Shown: positions 10,390-21,863, numbered from the stretch's first letter. The stretch: 64,000 nt of DNA from Trematomus loennbergii (GCA_012861695.1 JAAOOA010000388.1:62001-126000); one strand, 5' to 3'. Notes: a model not told the origin generated them from the letters alone. Program-made: numbers and translations.

Positions 10390-11137
10390 GTAAGTCCAGA
10401 TGTGATTAACTTTATAAACTAATGTGGATCAGAAGTTTAATTATTCAAATAAACACTATAACATTTCTGCTGTTTAAATACTGAGAGCAAAATAAACCAA
10501 CACTGTTCTTCTATTTATTTATAATAATAGTTAAACTGAAGCGTTTCTCTCTTCATATTGAGTGATGGAGGCGACATGTCAAACACATGAAGGACTCTAG
10601 AGGTTTCTCAGCATGTGATCACACCACACAGCAGGACTTACAGTTATCAGTTATTATTACTTTCTAGTAGTTTCTTTATCATTAAACACACACACGTTTT
10701 TATCACAATGTTTAGAGTTTAAAATCAGATCTATATCATATCCCACCAATACCAGAGTTATGTCTTAATGCTCATATAGTGGAGAACATATTGAAACTGT
10801 TAACTGTGTTTGTGTGCACAATACATTTCCAGATGCTCAGAGAAGACCAAAACATCCATCATTCACATCAATATTAATTAACATTTAAATATGTACATCT
10901 CTAATATTGTCAAGTGATTTATTTAATTTCTGTTTCTTGGTAACAGTCAGTGACAGCAGGAGCACAGACATGTGATCAGATCACACTGACAACACATTAC
11001 ACTCTATTATCATATATTATTAAAATGGACTAACAGCAAATCTCAATCAGAATATGTCAAATACTTTTTTCATCAAATGCTTGAGGTCATTATGTTTCCT
11101 CTTTTTTAACACATGTTGTAATTATGTGTTATTATAG
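10390..11137. other. Gene 1 intron, no feature recognised
   Basis: AT-rich intron sequence shared almost base for base with genes 2, 3 and 4. I see no transposon ends or open frame of note. Confidence 0.6.
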
Positions 11138-11303
11138 ACTTCTGTGTGACTCTCAGAGACTCACTGTGAAGTCGTGGCCTCAGCTCTGAAGTCTGACCCT
11201 CCATCTGAGAGATCTGGACCTGAGTGACAACTCTGAAGGATTCAGGAGTGGAGCTGCTGATCTCTGGACTAAAGAGTCCAAACTGCAGACTGGAGACTCT
11301 CAG
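11138..11303 (+). CDS. NLRC3-like gene 1, LRR exon a (degraded)
   Basis: The exon follows a TATAG acceptor and reads [14 protein letters not shown] in pieces, then a DLDLS-type leucine-rich repeat core. Against gene 2 it has lost several bases in the first ten codons and more downstream, so no single frame spans it. LRRs form the ligand-sensing or autoinhibitory C-terminal part of NLRs. Confidence 0.65.
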
Positions 11304-11605
11304 TCAGTTCACTGACTGAACTTCATCTGTTTGTGTTTATCATTTTCTGAATTTGAAAAAAATACATTTAAAGAATTGTTTCCACTTTTGCTAAAGACTG
11401 AATATTGATCAGAATAACAAAGAGAAGGTGAATGTGTGAGGGAGAGAGTTTGAGCTTCCACAGACTCACTCTGTGCTCCATGAGTCAGTGGAGATGCTGT
11501 CAGTACTGATGAGCTGTGAGGGAGATGAAGGAGTTGTTAAACATCTGATCAAAGTTAAAGTTCCAGATTATCAATGGATTGTTTCTACATCATCTCTGAC
11601 ATTAA

Positions 11606-12394
11606 AGGTCTCCTATCATGCAAAAGTCACTTTCGGTGTCTTTTATACATCACCATGTCTCCCCGGTGTGTCCCCGGTGTGTCGGTGTGTCCCGGTGTGT
11701 CCCCGGTGTGTCCCCGGTGTGTCCCCGGTGTGTCCCCGGTGTGTCCCGGTGTGTCCCCGGTGTGTCAGGAGACTCACAAAGTGTCAGGAAACAAAACCCC
11801 TCTCTCTTTTCCTCCGTACCCACATCTCTAAAAACGGGGGAACAACGGAGCTGATCCAGATTTGCTGCGTCATGACGCATTACTAAATTGTGGGCGGGCT
11901 TTACACCAACGGGCCAATCAGAAATGTTGCTGTCAGAAACAATGAGACGTGTTCTGGAAGTAATATGGTCTGTGTTTACATTAGCATGCTAACACTCAGA
12001 GCTAACCTGTACTGGAGAGAGTATGTGTGAAGAAGCAGGAAATAAAAGGAACTCACCTTGTGGTAAACCTGAGAGAGAGAAAGAGTTTGAGCTCCATACT
12101 GTTTCAGAGAGAATCCTTGATGTGGTTTGGAACATGATGGAGTTTAATCACGGCAGCATTTAGCTGAGTTTCTGCTGCTAGAATTCTGATCAGGCATTAG
12201 CTCCACCTCCTTTTTTTCAAGCTAAGGACCCGAAGCTGCTCTTCTCTAACAGCTGGAACAGAGGGATATGAGGGATTTCTAAAATGCATGATCTGTTTGG
12301 TATTTTGAGCAAAACACATCATAGACATGTTTTTATATATTTGTATATATCTGAGACCCATAATATATGCCTAAAGATAGCAGATAGGAGACCT
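11606..12394. mobile_element. TTAA-flanked inverted-repeat DNA transposon in gene 1 intron
   Basis: The ends AGGTCTCCTATC and GATAGGAGACCT are inverse complements, and TTAA lies directly outside both (11602-11605 and 12395-12398). TTAA target duplications are typical of piggyBac and Kolobok elements. No transposase is present. Copies occupy the same site in genes 2 and 3, so insertion predates the gene duplications. Confidence 0.82.
11660..11767. repeat. Minisatellite of CCCCGGTGTGT units
   Basis: Units of about 9-12 bases built on TCCCCGGTGTG repeat about ten times inside the TTAA transposon. The array length differs in gene 2 (33894-34050) and gene 3 (52207-52306). Confidence 0.85.
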
Positions 12395-12490
12395 TTAAAA
12401 CCCTGTTTAACTCTGAACAGATTATTAAACCTGGAGTTATTTCAAACAGGAACTTTGTTTTCTAAAGTTACATCATGTTTCTTTATTCAG

Positions 12491-12657
12491 ACTGGGCTGC
12501 AGTTGTCAGAGATCAGCTGTTCTGCTCTGATCTCAGCTCTGAAGTCCAACATCCATCTGAGAGATCTGGACCTGGGTTACAACGCTCTGAAGGATTCAGG
12601 AGTGAAGCTGCTGAGAGATCTTCTGGAGAGTCCAGACTGCAGACTGCAGACTCTCAG
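12491..12657 (+). CDS. NLRC3-like gene 1, LRR exon b
   Basis: One leucine-rich repeat unit: [20 protein letters not shown] then [20 protein letters not shown] and [11 protein letters not shown]. The acceptor is TATTCAG at 12484-12490. The donor has degenerated to CTCAG-TCAG, probably a lost G. NLR LRRs typically occupy one exon per repeat, as here. Confidence 0.8.
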
Positions 12658-12918
12658 TCAGTTCACTGACTCTCTGTTACTGCTGGAGATCTCATGTTTC
12701 ATTAGTTATTCAACCTGATTCTTCTACATAACTAACTTACATCATTAAGTTGTAAATGTTCTTTTATTCATTACTTTCATTTGTAGGTACTAAAGTAAGA
12801 ACTGCAGAGATACATGTTGACTGATTCTTAAAGGAACTGAATAGATGTTAGTTGTTCAAAGTAAATCTATGTTTTTAATATTTAGTAAACGATAACGTCT
12901 GAATAAAGTTCATCTGAA

Positions 12919-13075
12919 AGGCAAAGCAAGTTTATTTATATAGCACCTTTCAACACAAGGCAATTCAAGGTGCTTTACAAAAATGAAAGACATTCAGACA
13001 AAGGCATTTAAAAACAGTCATTAAAAAGAAAAGATAATAAAAGAAACATTAACAGAAAAAATAAAAGTAATATTA
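12919..13075. repeat. Dispersed fish repeat (SINE/LINE-tail type)
   Basis: The motif AAGTTTATTTATATAGCACC, then a CAAGGCAATTCAAGGTGC-like stretch and an A-rich tail, resembles a very common teleost interspersed repeat. Copies lie at the same intron position in gene 2 (about 35203-35360) and gene 3 (about 53453-53612). The family assignment is from memory of the pattern. Confidence 0.55.
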
Positions 13076-13189
13076 GGATAAAGTTGACTTTCTGAAGAAG
13101 ACATATGTTTTTGTTCCCATTCATTTCAATGTTGAGTAACACATCTGATTATAAACTGATTTGTATCCTCATCATGTTTCTTTATTCAG

Positions 13190-13353
13190 ACTGAGGGCTG
13201 CAGTTTGTCAGAGATCAGCTGTTCTGCTCTGGCCTCAGCTCTGAAGTCCAACATCCATCTGAGAGAGCTGGACCTGAGCAACGATCTGCAGGATTCAGAG
13301 AAGCTGCTGAGAGATCTTCTGGAGAGTCCAGACTGCAGACTGGAGACCCTCAG
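13190..13353 (+). CDS. NLRC3-like gene 1, LRR exon c
   Basis: A second complete LRR unit: [20 protein letters not shown], then [20 protein letters not shown] and PDCRLETLR. It ends at a clean CAG|GTCAGT donor. The start has a small indel relative to gene 3 (CTGAGGGCTGCAG against CTGTACTGCAG). Confidence 0.8.
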
Positions 13354-13592
13354 GTCAGTAAGGGGTCTCTGCTGGTTCAGCAGTATTGTATGAACCACAG
13401 GGAGGTGTTTCTCTCACTGGGGAAACAGATCAGTGATGTTACCCACTGACTGCAGGCTTCATTCTTCCATCAACTATAGAAGGCCAGCTGAACTGCAAAG
13501 CCACACTTTAGTAATCAACTCTCTAACAGACGGGGTTTTACAGAAGAGTGGGAAAGGTAGTCTGTTCTTATGGGATGTTTTAGTTTCTAGCC

Positions 13593-14141
13593 CAGGGGTG
13601 TCCAAACTGCGGCCGGGGGCCAAATGTGGCCCTCGGAATCGGCCCTCAGCAAATTCTGAAAGTATAATGAAATATGGCCCACACATGAAACTTGTGCTTG
13701 TCTTGTATTGTACTTCTTAAATATATATGTACACATATATTACACAGTAGTATTCATGTGTTAAAATCCCACTTTAAAATAAATTCAGTCAATTAAAGCT
13801 GAAAACATTTCCTAACAAATCTAACTTGATAAGAAAAAAGCCCAATAACTTATTTTTATAACAAGCGTGAAATAAACCCTTCATATTTCCTGTAATTATA
13901 ATCAATCTGAAGCTCCTGTTTAAAGGAATGAGCTGCTGACAGAATAAAGTGAACCCTCTGGAGAGCTGGGAGCTGTTTTGTTTCTTAAAGCATCTTCAAG
14001 TAACAAGCATCCTTTACCTTCATTTGATTGAGTTTCCTGACTTATAACTGAACTCATGAGGCAGTAAACCTCTAGAGAGCGGCCCAGACCTTTATATATT
14101 TTCTGTATGTGGCCCTCGGTGAAAAAGTTTGGACCCCCCTG
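13593..14141. mobile_element. hAT-type non-autonomous transposon in gene 1 intron
   Basis: It begins CAGGGGTGTCCAAACTGCGG and ends with a degenerate inverse, GTTTGGACCCCCCTG. The flanking 8-mers TTCTAGCC (13585-13592) and TTCTAGAC (14142-14149) are a near-perfect 8-bp target duplication, the hAT signature. Orthologous copies sit in gene 2 (35891-36438) and gene 3 (54140-54691). Confidence 0.85.
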
Positions 14142-14322
14142 TTCTAGACCAATGACTGGTTACTTCCTGTCATGCAGCTGAGAGCTGTGGCAGGCAGTCG
14201 TAGTGTTGCAGAGAAGATATGATGGGATGTAAAGCATGAGATCAGGACTCTGAAGCTGACTCAAAGAACTAACACTTATTTTAAACTGGATCTTAAACTG
14301 TTGATTGTGTTCATCTCTACAG

Positions 14323-14639
14323 GATCAATGACAGGACGTTCACAGAGCCAGATCCAGAAGACCTGTGAGTACTGAAACCATATCCTCCATTCATCAAGAT
14401 ATGAAACTCTTTAATGGAGCGTGACCTCAGAGAAAACTAACTTCATTATTCTCTCTCTCTCCTTCTCCTCTCAGGTGACAGGAAGTGAAGACACACAGAA
14501 AGGTGAGAGGTCGTACCGTGTGAACTTTATTTATTGAGGTTTCAACACGTTTCTTGTGTTCTGGTGTTCCAGACAAATCTGTAAGCTCAGGTTTTATTTG
14601 TTCTCAGTGTATTCATCACGGGGCGAGTTTGAGACGTGA
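14323..14639 (+). CDS. NLRC3-like gene 1, three small terminal exons and stop
   Basis: Three short exons are inferred from splice sites conserved in genes 2 and 3: 14323-14364 (ends at GTGAGT), 14475-14502 (28 nt, GTGAGA donor) and 14608 onward. The last two read VTGSEDTQK then VYSSRGEFET and stop at 14637-14639. The first exon differs by indels among copies, so its frame is uncertain. The following sequence contains AATAAAG near 14665, a possible polyadenylation signal. Confidence 0.6.
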
Positions 14640-15146
14640 AGAGGAGCGTGGAGGCATTTTGGAGAATAAAGAAGAAGGCTGCAGCTGATGAGAGACTTCC
14701 TGTTAGCTCTCCTGTTGGTTTGCTTTTTCAACTCAAGGAGCTCAAAGACTGATTGAAAGTTGATTTGATTTGCATAATTTCTGATTTCTGATTAATGTGA
14801 AGGAAAATTCACCTTTGAGTTGATACAGTATATGTGTGCATATAATGCACCCTTTGGCCTAACCTGGGAGAGCCTTATGTTCACTGCCAACCTAAGGACC
14901 TCCAACATGTTAATCAAGAATTTATTGAAAAGTTATTTGACTGATTGTTGTATATCGGCTCAGCCAGGTTATATGGGATGCAGTCTACTTACAGAGGGGC
15001 ACTCATTTTGAAATATTACACTTTGTTTTATTTTTCTTTAATTGATCATGCTCATGTAGAATGCTATCACGCTATTGGTTGTTTATAGCATAAAGAACAT
15101 CTGATTTAATGTGAGGTAGGGAAATAATCATTTGAGGATAAGTATG
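14640..15146. other. Intergenic block, first copy of the D repeat (start)
   Basis: From about 14715 this is the start of a roughly 1.7-kb block. The block recurs at 16570-20410 (with insertions), 38630-40410 and 55258-57050. No gene is seen. Bases 15142-15146 (GTATG) are the left target duplication of the solo LTR. Confidence 0.65.
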
Positions 15147-15604
15147 TGTCATCTCTCGCAAATTATGTTAGTTTAGTGTTTTTGTCTTTGTCTTGTGATT
15201 TTCACCTTTATTTTTGAATAGTAACATTCCCTCTCGTTTCAGATACTCTGACCTCCCTTCCTGGTGTGTCTCCCACTCCTGTGATTGTCGACCCCGCCCC
15301 TGATTGTTTCCCCATTACCTGGTGTATTTATTGTCCTCGTCTCCCTTTGTCCTGTGCCAGTTCGTTTCGTTCCTTGTGACAAACAACCAGCATTATCAAT
15401 CCAGGATTACCCCCAAGCAGAGCTTCGAGCCACGTCTTATTTAAGTATTTTTGTTGTTCATGCTCCTAGTGTTTTTTCCTCTTTAAGAGTGATTTTGTTT
15501 TTTGTACCACTATAGTTGAGCTTTGGTTTGAATAAAACCTTTTTTTTGTTAAATCCTGTGTGAGTTGTGCATTTGAGTTCATACCCGTTTAATCAGTCGT
15601 AACA
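15147..15604 (+). mobile_element. Solo LTR of an LTR retrotransposon (copy 1)
   Basis: The segment begins TGTCATCTC and ends GTCGTAACA (TG...CA), with GTATG duplicated on both sides (15142-15146 and 15605-15609). It contains TTGAATAAAACC, a polyadenylation signal in the expected place. The sister block at 19600 lacks it and shows the empty site. Length 458 bp suits a Gypsy-type LTR, but superfamily cannot be proven without internal sequence. Confidence 0.85.
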
Positions 15605-15609
15605 GTATG

Positions 15610-16425
15610 TGTATTTAAATATGTAATTTACAACAGCTGTAAGATGCTTGATAAGCTTGATATGCACCTTGAAAAAGTGCTTGAATTTGACTTTGGAAAA
15701 GGTGTAAGAACCCTGAATTGAGTTCATGTTTGTTCTAATAAACTGGTTTCAATGGATTAAACCCAAAGTGGCAGAAACAAGAAAACGTCTCATATTTTCA
15801 CATATTTTGTTCATATACTAACATTTATTGGCAAGAACTGACCTTGTCTTGTGAGAACTGAATGTAGAAGTATTTATAAAGTTGGGTTTTTAAGTTAGGG
15901 TCAAATACAGTTTTTAGAATATAACATTCAGTTTCAAATTCATTGGAATTATGGTTTTGTTTACAGCGTTAGCGCCAAATTAATGACATTACAAAAACAG
16001 CTCCAAACAAGGCTCACTTACCGTTTCACAGAGTTACAGAACCTCATGTTATTGGAAACCACTTAAATTCTAATAAATTAAATAAATGTCGTACTATTCC
16101 GACTCAGTTTTTTTAATGCAGTTATTCAAGTTGAACAATTCTAATGAAAATATGAAAATGAATTAAAACACTTTGTTTTATTTTTCAAAATGATTATTTT
16201 CAGCACACATGCCCCAAACAGATATTGTGATCCTCCTTGAAAAAGTCTTTAAGCAAAACAACATAGATCTATTGTTGACAACTGACATGGTGGATATTAA
16301 ACTCTCCGGGTAGATGACCAGAGTTTTAGCATCGTATTCAAGATTTATTGTGATTTGTACATAGTGTAAATATATCAATGAAAACCTTAGGTCACAGGCT
16401 CCTTCAACAGTGCAACACAAAAAAG
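15610..16425. other. Intergenic block D, right part of first copy
   Basis: AT-rich sequence with no gene, ending in GGTCACAGGCTCCTTCAACA. It then runs into the 16426 segment instead of the CA microsatellite found after other copies, so this block is truncated at its right end. Confidence 0.6.
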
Positions 16426-16568
16426 AGCTGCTAAGGAAAAGGAAAGACATCTGGAGACTTTGGAGAGACAGCTAACGGACAAACTCAAGGAACTGAAAGA
16501 CCCTCCCTGATAGGCCGTATGCTGTTTAGCCTTACCTTGAATGATTCAGTGCAGTGTTCTGTGCAGGT
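16426..16568 (+). pseudogene. Short coiled-coil-like coding remnant
   Basis: One frame reads RAAKEKERHLETLERQLTDK then LKELKDPP and a stop, a charged heptad-like helix. The same segment recurs at 38485-38628. It has no start or splice context I can identify. It may be a transposon or gene fragment carried at the junction of two D blocks. Confidence 0.35.
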
Positions 16569-16702
16569 TTCAGTTTGCTTTTTCAACTCAAGGAGCTCAA
16601 AGACTGATTGAAAGTTTATTTGATTTGCATAATTTCTGATTGCTGATTCAATATGAAGGAAAATTCACCTTTGAGTTGATACAGTATATGTGTGCATATA
16701 AT

Positions 16703-17101
16703 CAGGGGTGCACACAACTTTCTCAGTGAGGTACTCAGATGAGTACCTGGAGTCAGTGCTTGGTACTCCAACTTCTGGCGATTGTCAACGGGGGGGGGGG
16801 GGTGGTAGTGGAGTACAGAGCTTCGTGACCGCGGAGCGTGTGAACGCTGTGATCAGCTGTTTTAGCGCAGGGCTGCTGTTTATGTCGGTCTGTACAGCAG
16901 CCCTGCGCTAAAACAGCTGATCACAACGTTCACCTGTCTGTGCACACGGAGACCGACTCTGTCGTCCGGTGATCTAACCGCCTTCTGGAAAAGCTTCACA
17001 GGTACGTCGGTACGCAAATGCGCTTTGTGACACAAGTGACGGTATGCATTTCAGATTGTTGCCGCGCATGCGTACCTGCGTACCAGTTATGTGCACCCCT
17101 G
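16703..17101. mobile_element. hAT-type MITE, 399 bp
   Basis: It begins CAGGGGTGCACACAAC and ends GTTATGTGCACCCCTG, an inverted terminal repeat. CATATAAT flanks it on both sides (16695-16702 and 17102-17109), a perfect 8-bp duplication. The other D copies have the single uninterrupted site. It holds a run of about 12 G near 16790 and a long palindrome at about 16847-16927. Confidence 0.92.
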
Positions 17102-17217
17102 CATATAATGCACCCTTTTGCCTAACCTGGGAGAGCCTTATGTTCACTGCCAACCTAAGGACCTCCAACATGTTAATAAAGAATTGATTGAAAGTTATTT
17201 GGCTGATTGTTGTAAAT

Positions 17218-18276
17218 AGAGTGGCGAAGTCCCTCCCCTTCCGGTTGAGCCCCATGGGACCTTATTTCGGAAAAGTTATGCATTGAAGTCAATGGAGAGA
17301 GAAAGATTATCTTTCGATCCCGTTTGAATTGTGCCACGAATGTGTCGTAAAACTGTGAAGTAACACATTTGTTTGTGTGAACCGCTCAATGAACTACAAT
17401 CTCTGGTCTCACAGAACAACACACGTCACCAAGATGGCCGTCACTACTGTCAACAAAACCGATTGGCTACCCTCACACTATCACCACAATGAAACACGTC
17501 CTGAAGAATGTCATGCAAAGCTGCCTGCCTGCCTTCGATTCTCTCTGAACTGCCCGGTCGTTTTAATGTTTAATGTCAACCATTTGTGCAGATAGCATGA
17601 AGTAGAGAAGATTGCCGATGCTAACGTTAGCGTTAGCATTTCTCCCCCGGGCTTAAATGGTGTATTATAGAATGATCACACTGGTGACAGTACTCTTCAA
17701 AGGGTTCACGAAATATGACTACTACTCTTACTGTTTAACATTGTGGGTTACTTAATGTTACTTCATGTTAAGGCTAATAAAAATGACAAGGCTGTAATGC
17801 TAACTAACGTGCTAGCTACTAGCTAGCTTGATCCAGAGTACTCCTGGTCCTTTCATCAGACGGGAAGCAAAATAACGAGCAACGTGGTACTAAGCACACA
17901 GGCATCTTGTGAAAGTTATCTTATCTTAGCCAGCGCCATATAGATAGATTCTATCTATATGGCGCTGATCGTATATATACGGTATTATACGTGTATCGTA
18001 GTGTCTCAATTGTGACATCACTTACGCGACTCTGGGATTTGTAGTCTTTCTAGTTCGTATTTTTCAAAGTCTTATATTTCAACAGTTTTAAGACAAACTG
18101 TGACTTTTTTGACATGGAAATGATTTTTTAAGATTGACAAACATCATATGTGTAATTCATGGCACAATTCAAACGGGATCGAAAGATAAGTTTTCTCTCC
18201 CCATTGACTTCAATGCATAATTTTCCGAAATAAGGTCCCATACCCCGGAAGTAAGTGGGAGGGACTTCGCCACTCT
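17218..18276. mobile_element. Long-TIR DNA transposon with AT duplication, first of a pair
   Basis: The left end AGAGTGGCGAAGTCCCTCCC is the inverse of the right end GGGAGGGACTTCGCCACTCT, and inverted similarity extends well over 100 bases. AT flanks both ends, as in ISL2EU-like elements. The core holds a perfect hairpin built on ATATAGATAGA near 17938-17965. No transposase is visible. Confidence 0.85.
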
Positions 18277-18295
18277 ATTGGCTCAGCCAGGTTAT

Positions 18296-19418
18296 AGAGT
18301 GGCGAAGTCCCTCCCCTTCCGGTGGACCTCCATGGGACCTTATTTCGGAAAATTATGTATTGAAGTCAATGGAGAGAGAAAGATTATCTTTCGATCCCGT
18401 TTGAATTGTGCCACGAATTACACATATGATGTTTGTCAATTTAAAAGATAATTTTGCAAGTCAAAAAAAAGAAAAAATGTGTGGTAAAACTGTGAAGTAA
18501 CACATTTGTTTGTGTGAAACGCTCAATGAACTACATCTCTGGTCTCACAGAACAACACACGTCACCAAGATGGCTACTACTGTCTTGTCAACAAAACGAT
18601 TGACTACCCTCACTATCACCACAATGAAACACGTCCTGAAGAATGTCATACAAAGCTGCCTGCCTGCCTTCCTTTGATTCTCTCTGAACTGCCTGGTCGT
18701 TTTAATGTTTAATGTCAACCATTTGTGCAGATAGCATGAAGTAGAAAAGATCGCTAGCGTTAGCGTTAGCATTTCTCCCCCGGGCTTAAATTGTGTATTA
18801 TAGAATGACCACACGGTGACAGTACTCTTCAAAGGCTTCACGAAATATGACTACTACTCTTACTGTTTAACATTTTGGGTTACTTAATGTTACTTCATGT
18901 TAAGGCTAATAAAAATGACAAGGCTGTAATGCTAACTAACGTGCTAGCTACTAGCTAGCTTGATCAAGCCACTCCTGGTCCTTTCATCAGACGGGAAGCA
19001 AAAGAACGAGCAAGACCCATTGCTGGTATGAACAACCTGGTACTAAGCACACAGGCATCTTGTTAAAGTTATCTTATCTTAGCCAGCGCCATATAGATAG
19101 ATTATATCTATATGGCGCTGATCTTAGCTTTCTCTTAGTGGAGGAAAACAATTGTGACATCACTTACGCGACTCTGGGATTTGTAGTCTTTCTAGTTGCG
19201 TATTTTCATAGTCTTATATTTCAACAGTTTTACGACAAACTGTGACTTTTTTGACATGGAAATGATTTTTTAAGATTGACAAACATCATATGTGTAATTC
19301 ATGGCACAATTCAAACGGGATCGAAAGATAAGTTTTCTCTCTCCATTGACTTCAATGCATAATTTTTCCGAAATAAGGTCCCATGGACCGGAAGTAGATG
19401 GGCGTGACTCGCCACTCT
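18296..19418. mobile_element. Long-TIR DNA transposon with AT duplication, second of a pair
   Basis: This is a close relative of 17218-18276, in the same orientation and only 19 bases away. It begins AGAGTGGCGAAG and ends GACTCGCCACTCT, with AT at 18294-18295 and 19419-19420. Other D copies show the empty site as GGTTATATGGG. It shares the central hairpin at about 19089-19122. Confidence 0.85.
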
Positions 19419-20497
19419 ATATGGGATGCAGTCTACTTACAGATGGGCCACTCATTTGAAATATTACACTTTGTTTTATTTTTCTTTAATTTTTCATCCT
19501 CATGTAGAATGCTATCACGAAACACACATCTGGTTGTTTATACTTTATAGCATAAAGAACATCTGATTTAATGTGAGGTAGGGAAATAATCATTTGAGTA
19601 TAAGTATATGTATATAAATATGTAATTTACAACGGCTGTAAGATGCTTGAAAAGCTTGAAATGCACCTTGAAAAAGTGCTTGAATTTGACTTTGGAAAAG
19701 GTGTAAGAACCCTGAATTGAGTTCATGTTTGTTCTAATAAACTGGTTTCAATGGATTAAACCCAAATTGGCAGAAACAAGAAAACGTCTCATATTTTCAC
19801 ATATTTTGTTCATATACTAACATTTATTGGCAAGAACTGACCTTGTCTGTGAGAAACTGAATGTAGAAGTATTTATAAAGTTGGGTTTTTAAGTTAGGGT
19901 CAAATACAGTTTTAGAATATAACATTCAGTTTCAAATTCATTGGAATTATGGGTTTTGTTTACAGCGTTAGCGCCAAATTAATGACATTACAAAAACAGC
20001 TCCAAACAAGGCTCACTTACCGTTTCACAGAGTTACAGAACCTCAGGTTATTGGAAACCACTTAAATTCTAATAAATTAAATAAATGTCGTACTATTCCG
20101 ACTCAGTTTTTTTAATGCAGTTATTCAAGTTGAACAATTCTAATGAAAATATGAAAATGAATTAAAACACTTTGTTTTATTTTTCAAAATGATTATTTTT
20201 CAGCACACATGCCCCAAACAGATATTGTGATCCTCCTTGAAAAAGTCTTTGAGCAAAACAACATATATCTATTGTTGACAACTGACATGGTGGATATTAA
20301 ACTCTCCGGGTAGATGACCAGAGTTTTAGCATCGTATTCAAGATTATTGTGATTTGTACATAGTGTAAATATATCAATGAAAACCTTAGGTCACAGGCTC
20401 CTCCAAATGTGCAACACAATAAAACAGATAGAAAAGTGCAAGGAGAGTCTATATACAAGTAATTGGAATATGATATATTAGATAAATAATGTGTAAG

Positions 20498-20747
20498 TTG
20501 CAGAGATGGCAAAATGTGATTTTATGCGGTGAAGTTGCGAAATATGCGGAAATATGCTAAATATGCGAAAAGTTGCGAAATATGCGGGAAGCGGAAAAAA
20601 GGTGATTCTTCTCCCACACCCTGTTACTAGGCTACTACTGAATGAAAGTGAGCCCTTTTAAAGAGTTCCTATGATAAACAAGCATACTAGAAGCAAGCTA
20701 CATCACAAAGTGTTATTTATGTATTTATATATGGGCTATTTTAATCA
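20498..20747. repeat. TGCG-rich subterminal repeat of a CGGBP1-type hAT element, left half only
   Basis: Short motifs (TTATGCGG, TTGCGAAATATGCGG, AATATGCG) cluster at 20520-20595. In the other blocks the same sequence leads through the CA tract into a CGGBP1-like remnant. Here the right half is missing after the CA tract. Confidence 0.55.
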
Positions 20748-21179
<432 letters not shown>

Positions 21180-21281
21180 ACAGAGAGCAGAGTCTACGGT
21201 CTCCATGTGGTCTCTGAAGATTGACCGGTCTAAAGAGTGGACTCCATACTTCAGTGATGAACCTGGACCCTCAGACACAAA
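21180..21281 (+). CDS. NLRC3-like gene 2, N-terminal repeat exon
   Basis: A 102-nt exon between CCACAG and GTAAGAG, reading RAESTVSMWSLKIDRSKEWT then PYFSDEPGPSDTK. This acidic Ser/Lys-Asp repeat is characteristic of fish NLR-C N termini. Phase is 2 at both ends, so such exons can be duplicated or lost without breaking frame. The exon carrying the initiating ATG in genes 3 and 4 is absent upstream of gene 2. Confidence 0.75.
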
Positions 21282-21626
21282 GTAAGAGTTTCTACTGTAA
21301 ACTGACCTGAAGAGGATTCAGTTTTTATGTAATCTAATATATTAAACTGTTCTTTAATGATATCATGTGAGCAGTTTGTAAAGGACAAACTCAGCAGAGT
21401 AAGCTAACATTATCTAAGGATATTTCAATATGCAATTATATTATCATTGTATCTGTGTATAAAATGGTTTTAAATTGCAAACATTTTGATACATTCTGAT
21501 TCAAAAACTATATATATTGTCCAAAACATTATTTAACTACTTGGGCATATCTATGATATGTCTTTTTAAGATGTTTATTAATAATAACCTGGTGAGCTGG
21601 TTGTGTTTAGCATTAGCAGATAAAAC
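21282..21626. other. Gene 2 intron ahead of the DIRS insertion
   Basis: AT-rich intron sequence matching 46880-47229 and 59928-60279. No other feature is seen. AAC at 21624-21626 abuts the retrotransposon. Confidence 0.65.
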
Positions 21627-21671
21627 GCCGGGTTACGTATTGTAACCCTTGTTATATAAACACAGGCGGAG

Positions 21672-21836
21672 CCCTCTACTGGACTCTATGGGTACTACCT
21701 TATCCCGCGTGCATTCTCCCACTGAGACTTCTATAGACGTAGCCGGCCCAGGGCGGGCCTACCTGAATGCGCGCGCATCACACCGTATAAAAGGAGGCCT
21801 CGCCTCCTGACTGCCATCCTATACCTCTCTTCAGCG
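21672..21836. repeat. Left inverted terminal repeat of DIRS copy 2
   Basis: Near-perfect reverse complement of 28269-28431. About 45 bases outside it (21627-21671) are unique to the left end, and their complement is found in the internal complementary region. Confidence 0.9.
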
Positions 21837-21863
21837 AGCGGAACAGGACAGACAGTGCCCTGA

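Larger units (their letters stand above)
16569..20425. repeat. Second copy of block D, expanded by three transposon insertions
   Basis: The sequence realigns with 14715-16410 after removing insertions at 16703-17101, 17218-18276 and 18296-19418. It lacks the solo LTR of the other three copies (junction near 19606). Between and after insertions the match is near-identical. Confidence 0.8.

Noticed and set aside
11660..11767. Regularly repeated short units as a possible CRISPR array
   Set aside because: Units are contiguous without spacers, and the genome is vertebrate; it is a minisatellite.
15285..15515. A 76-aa frame conserved in three blocks
   Set aside because: It lies wholly inside the solo LTR, and its conservation follows from recent block duplication.
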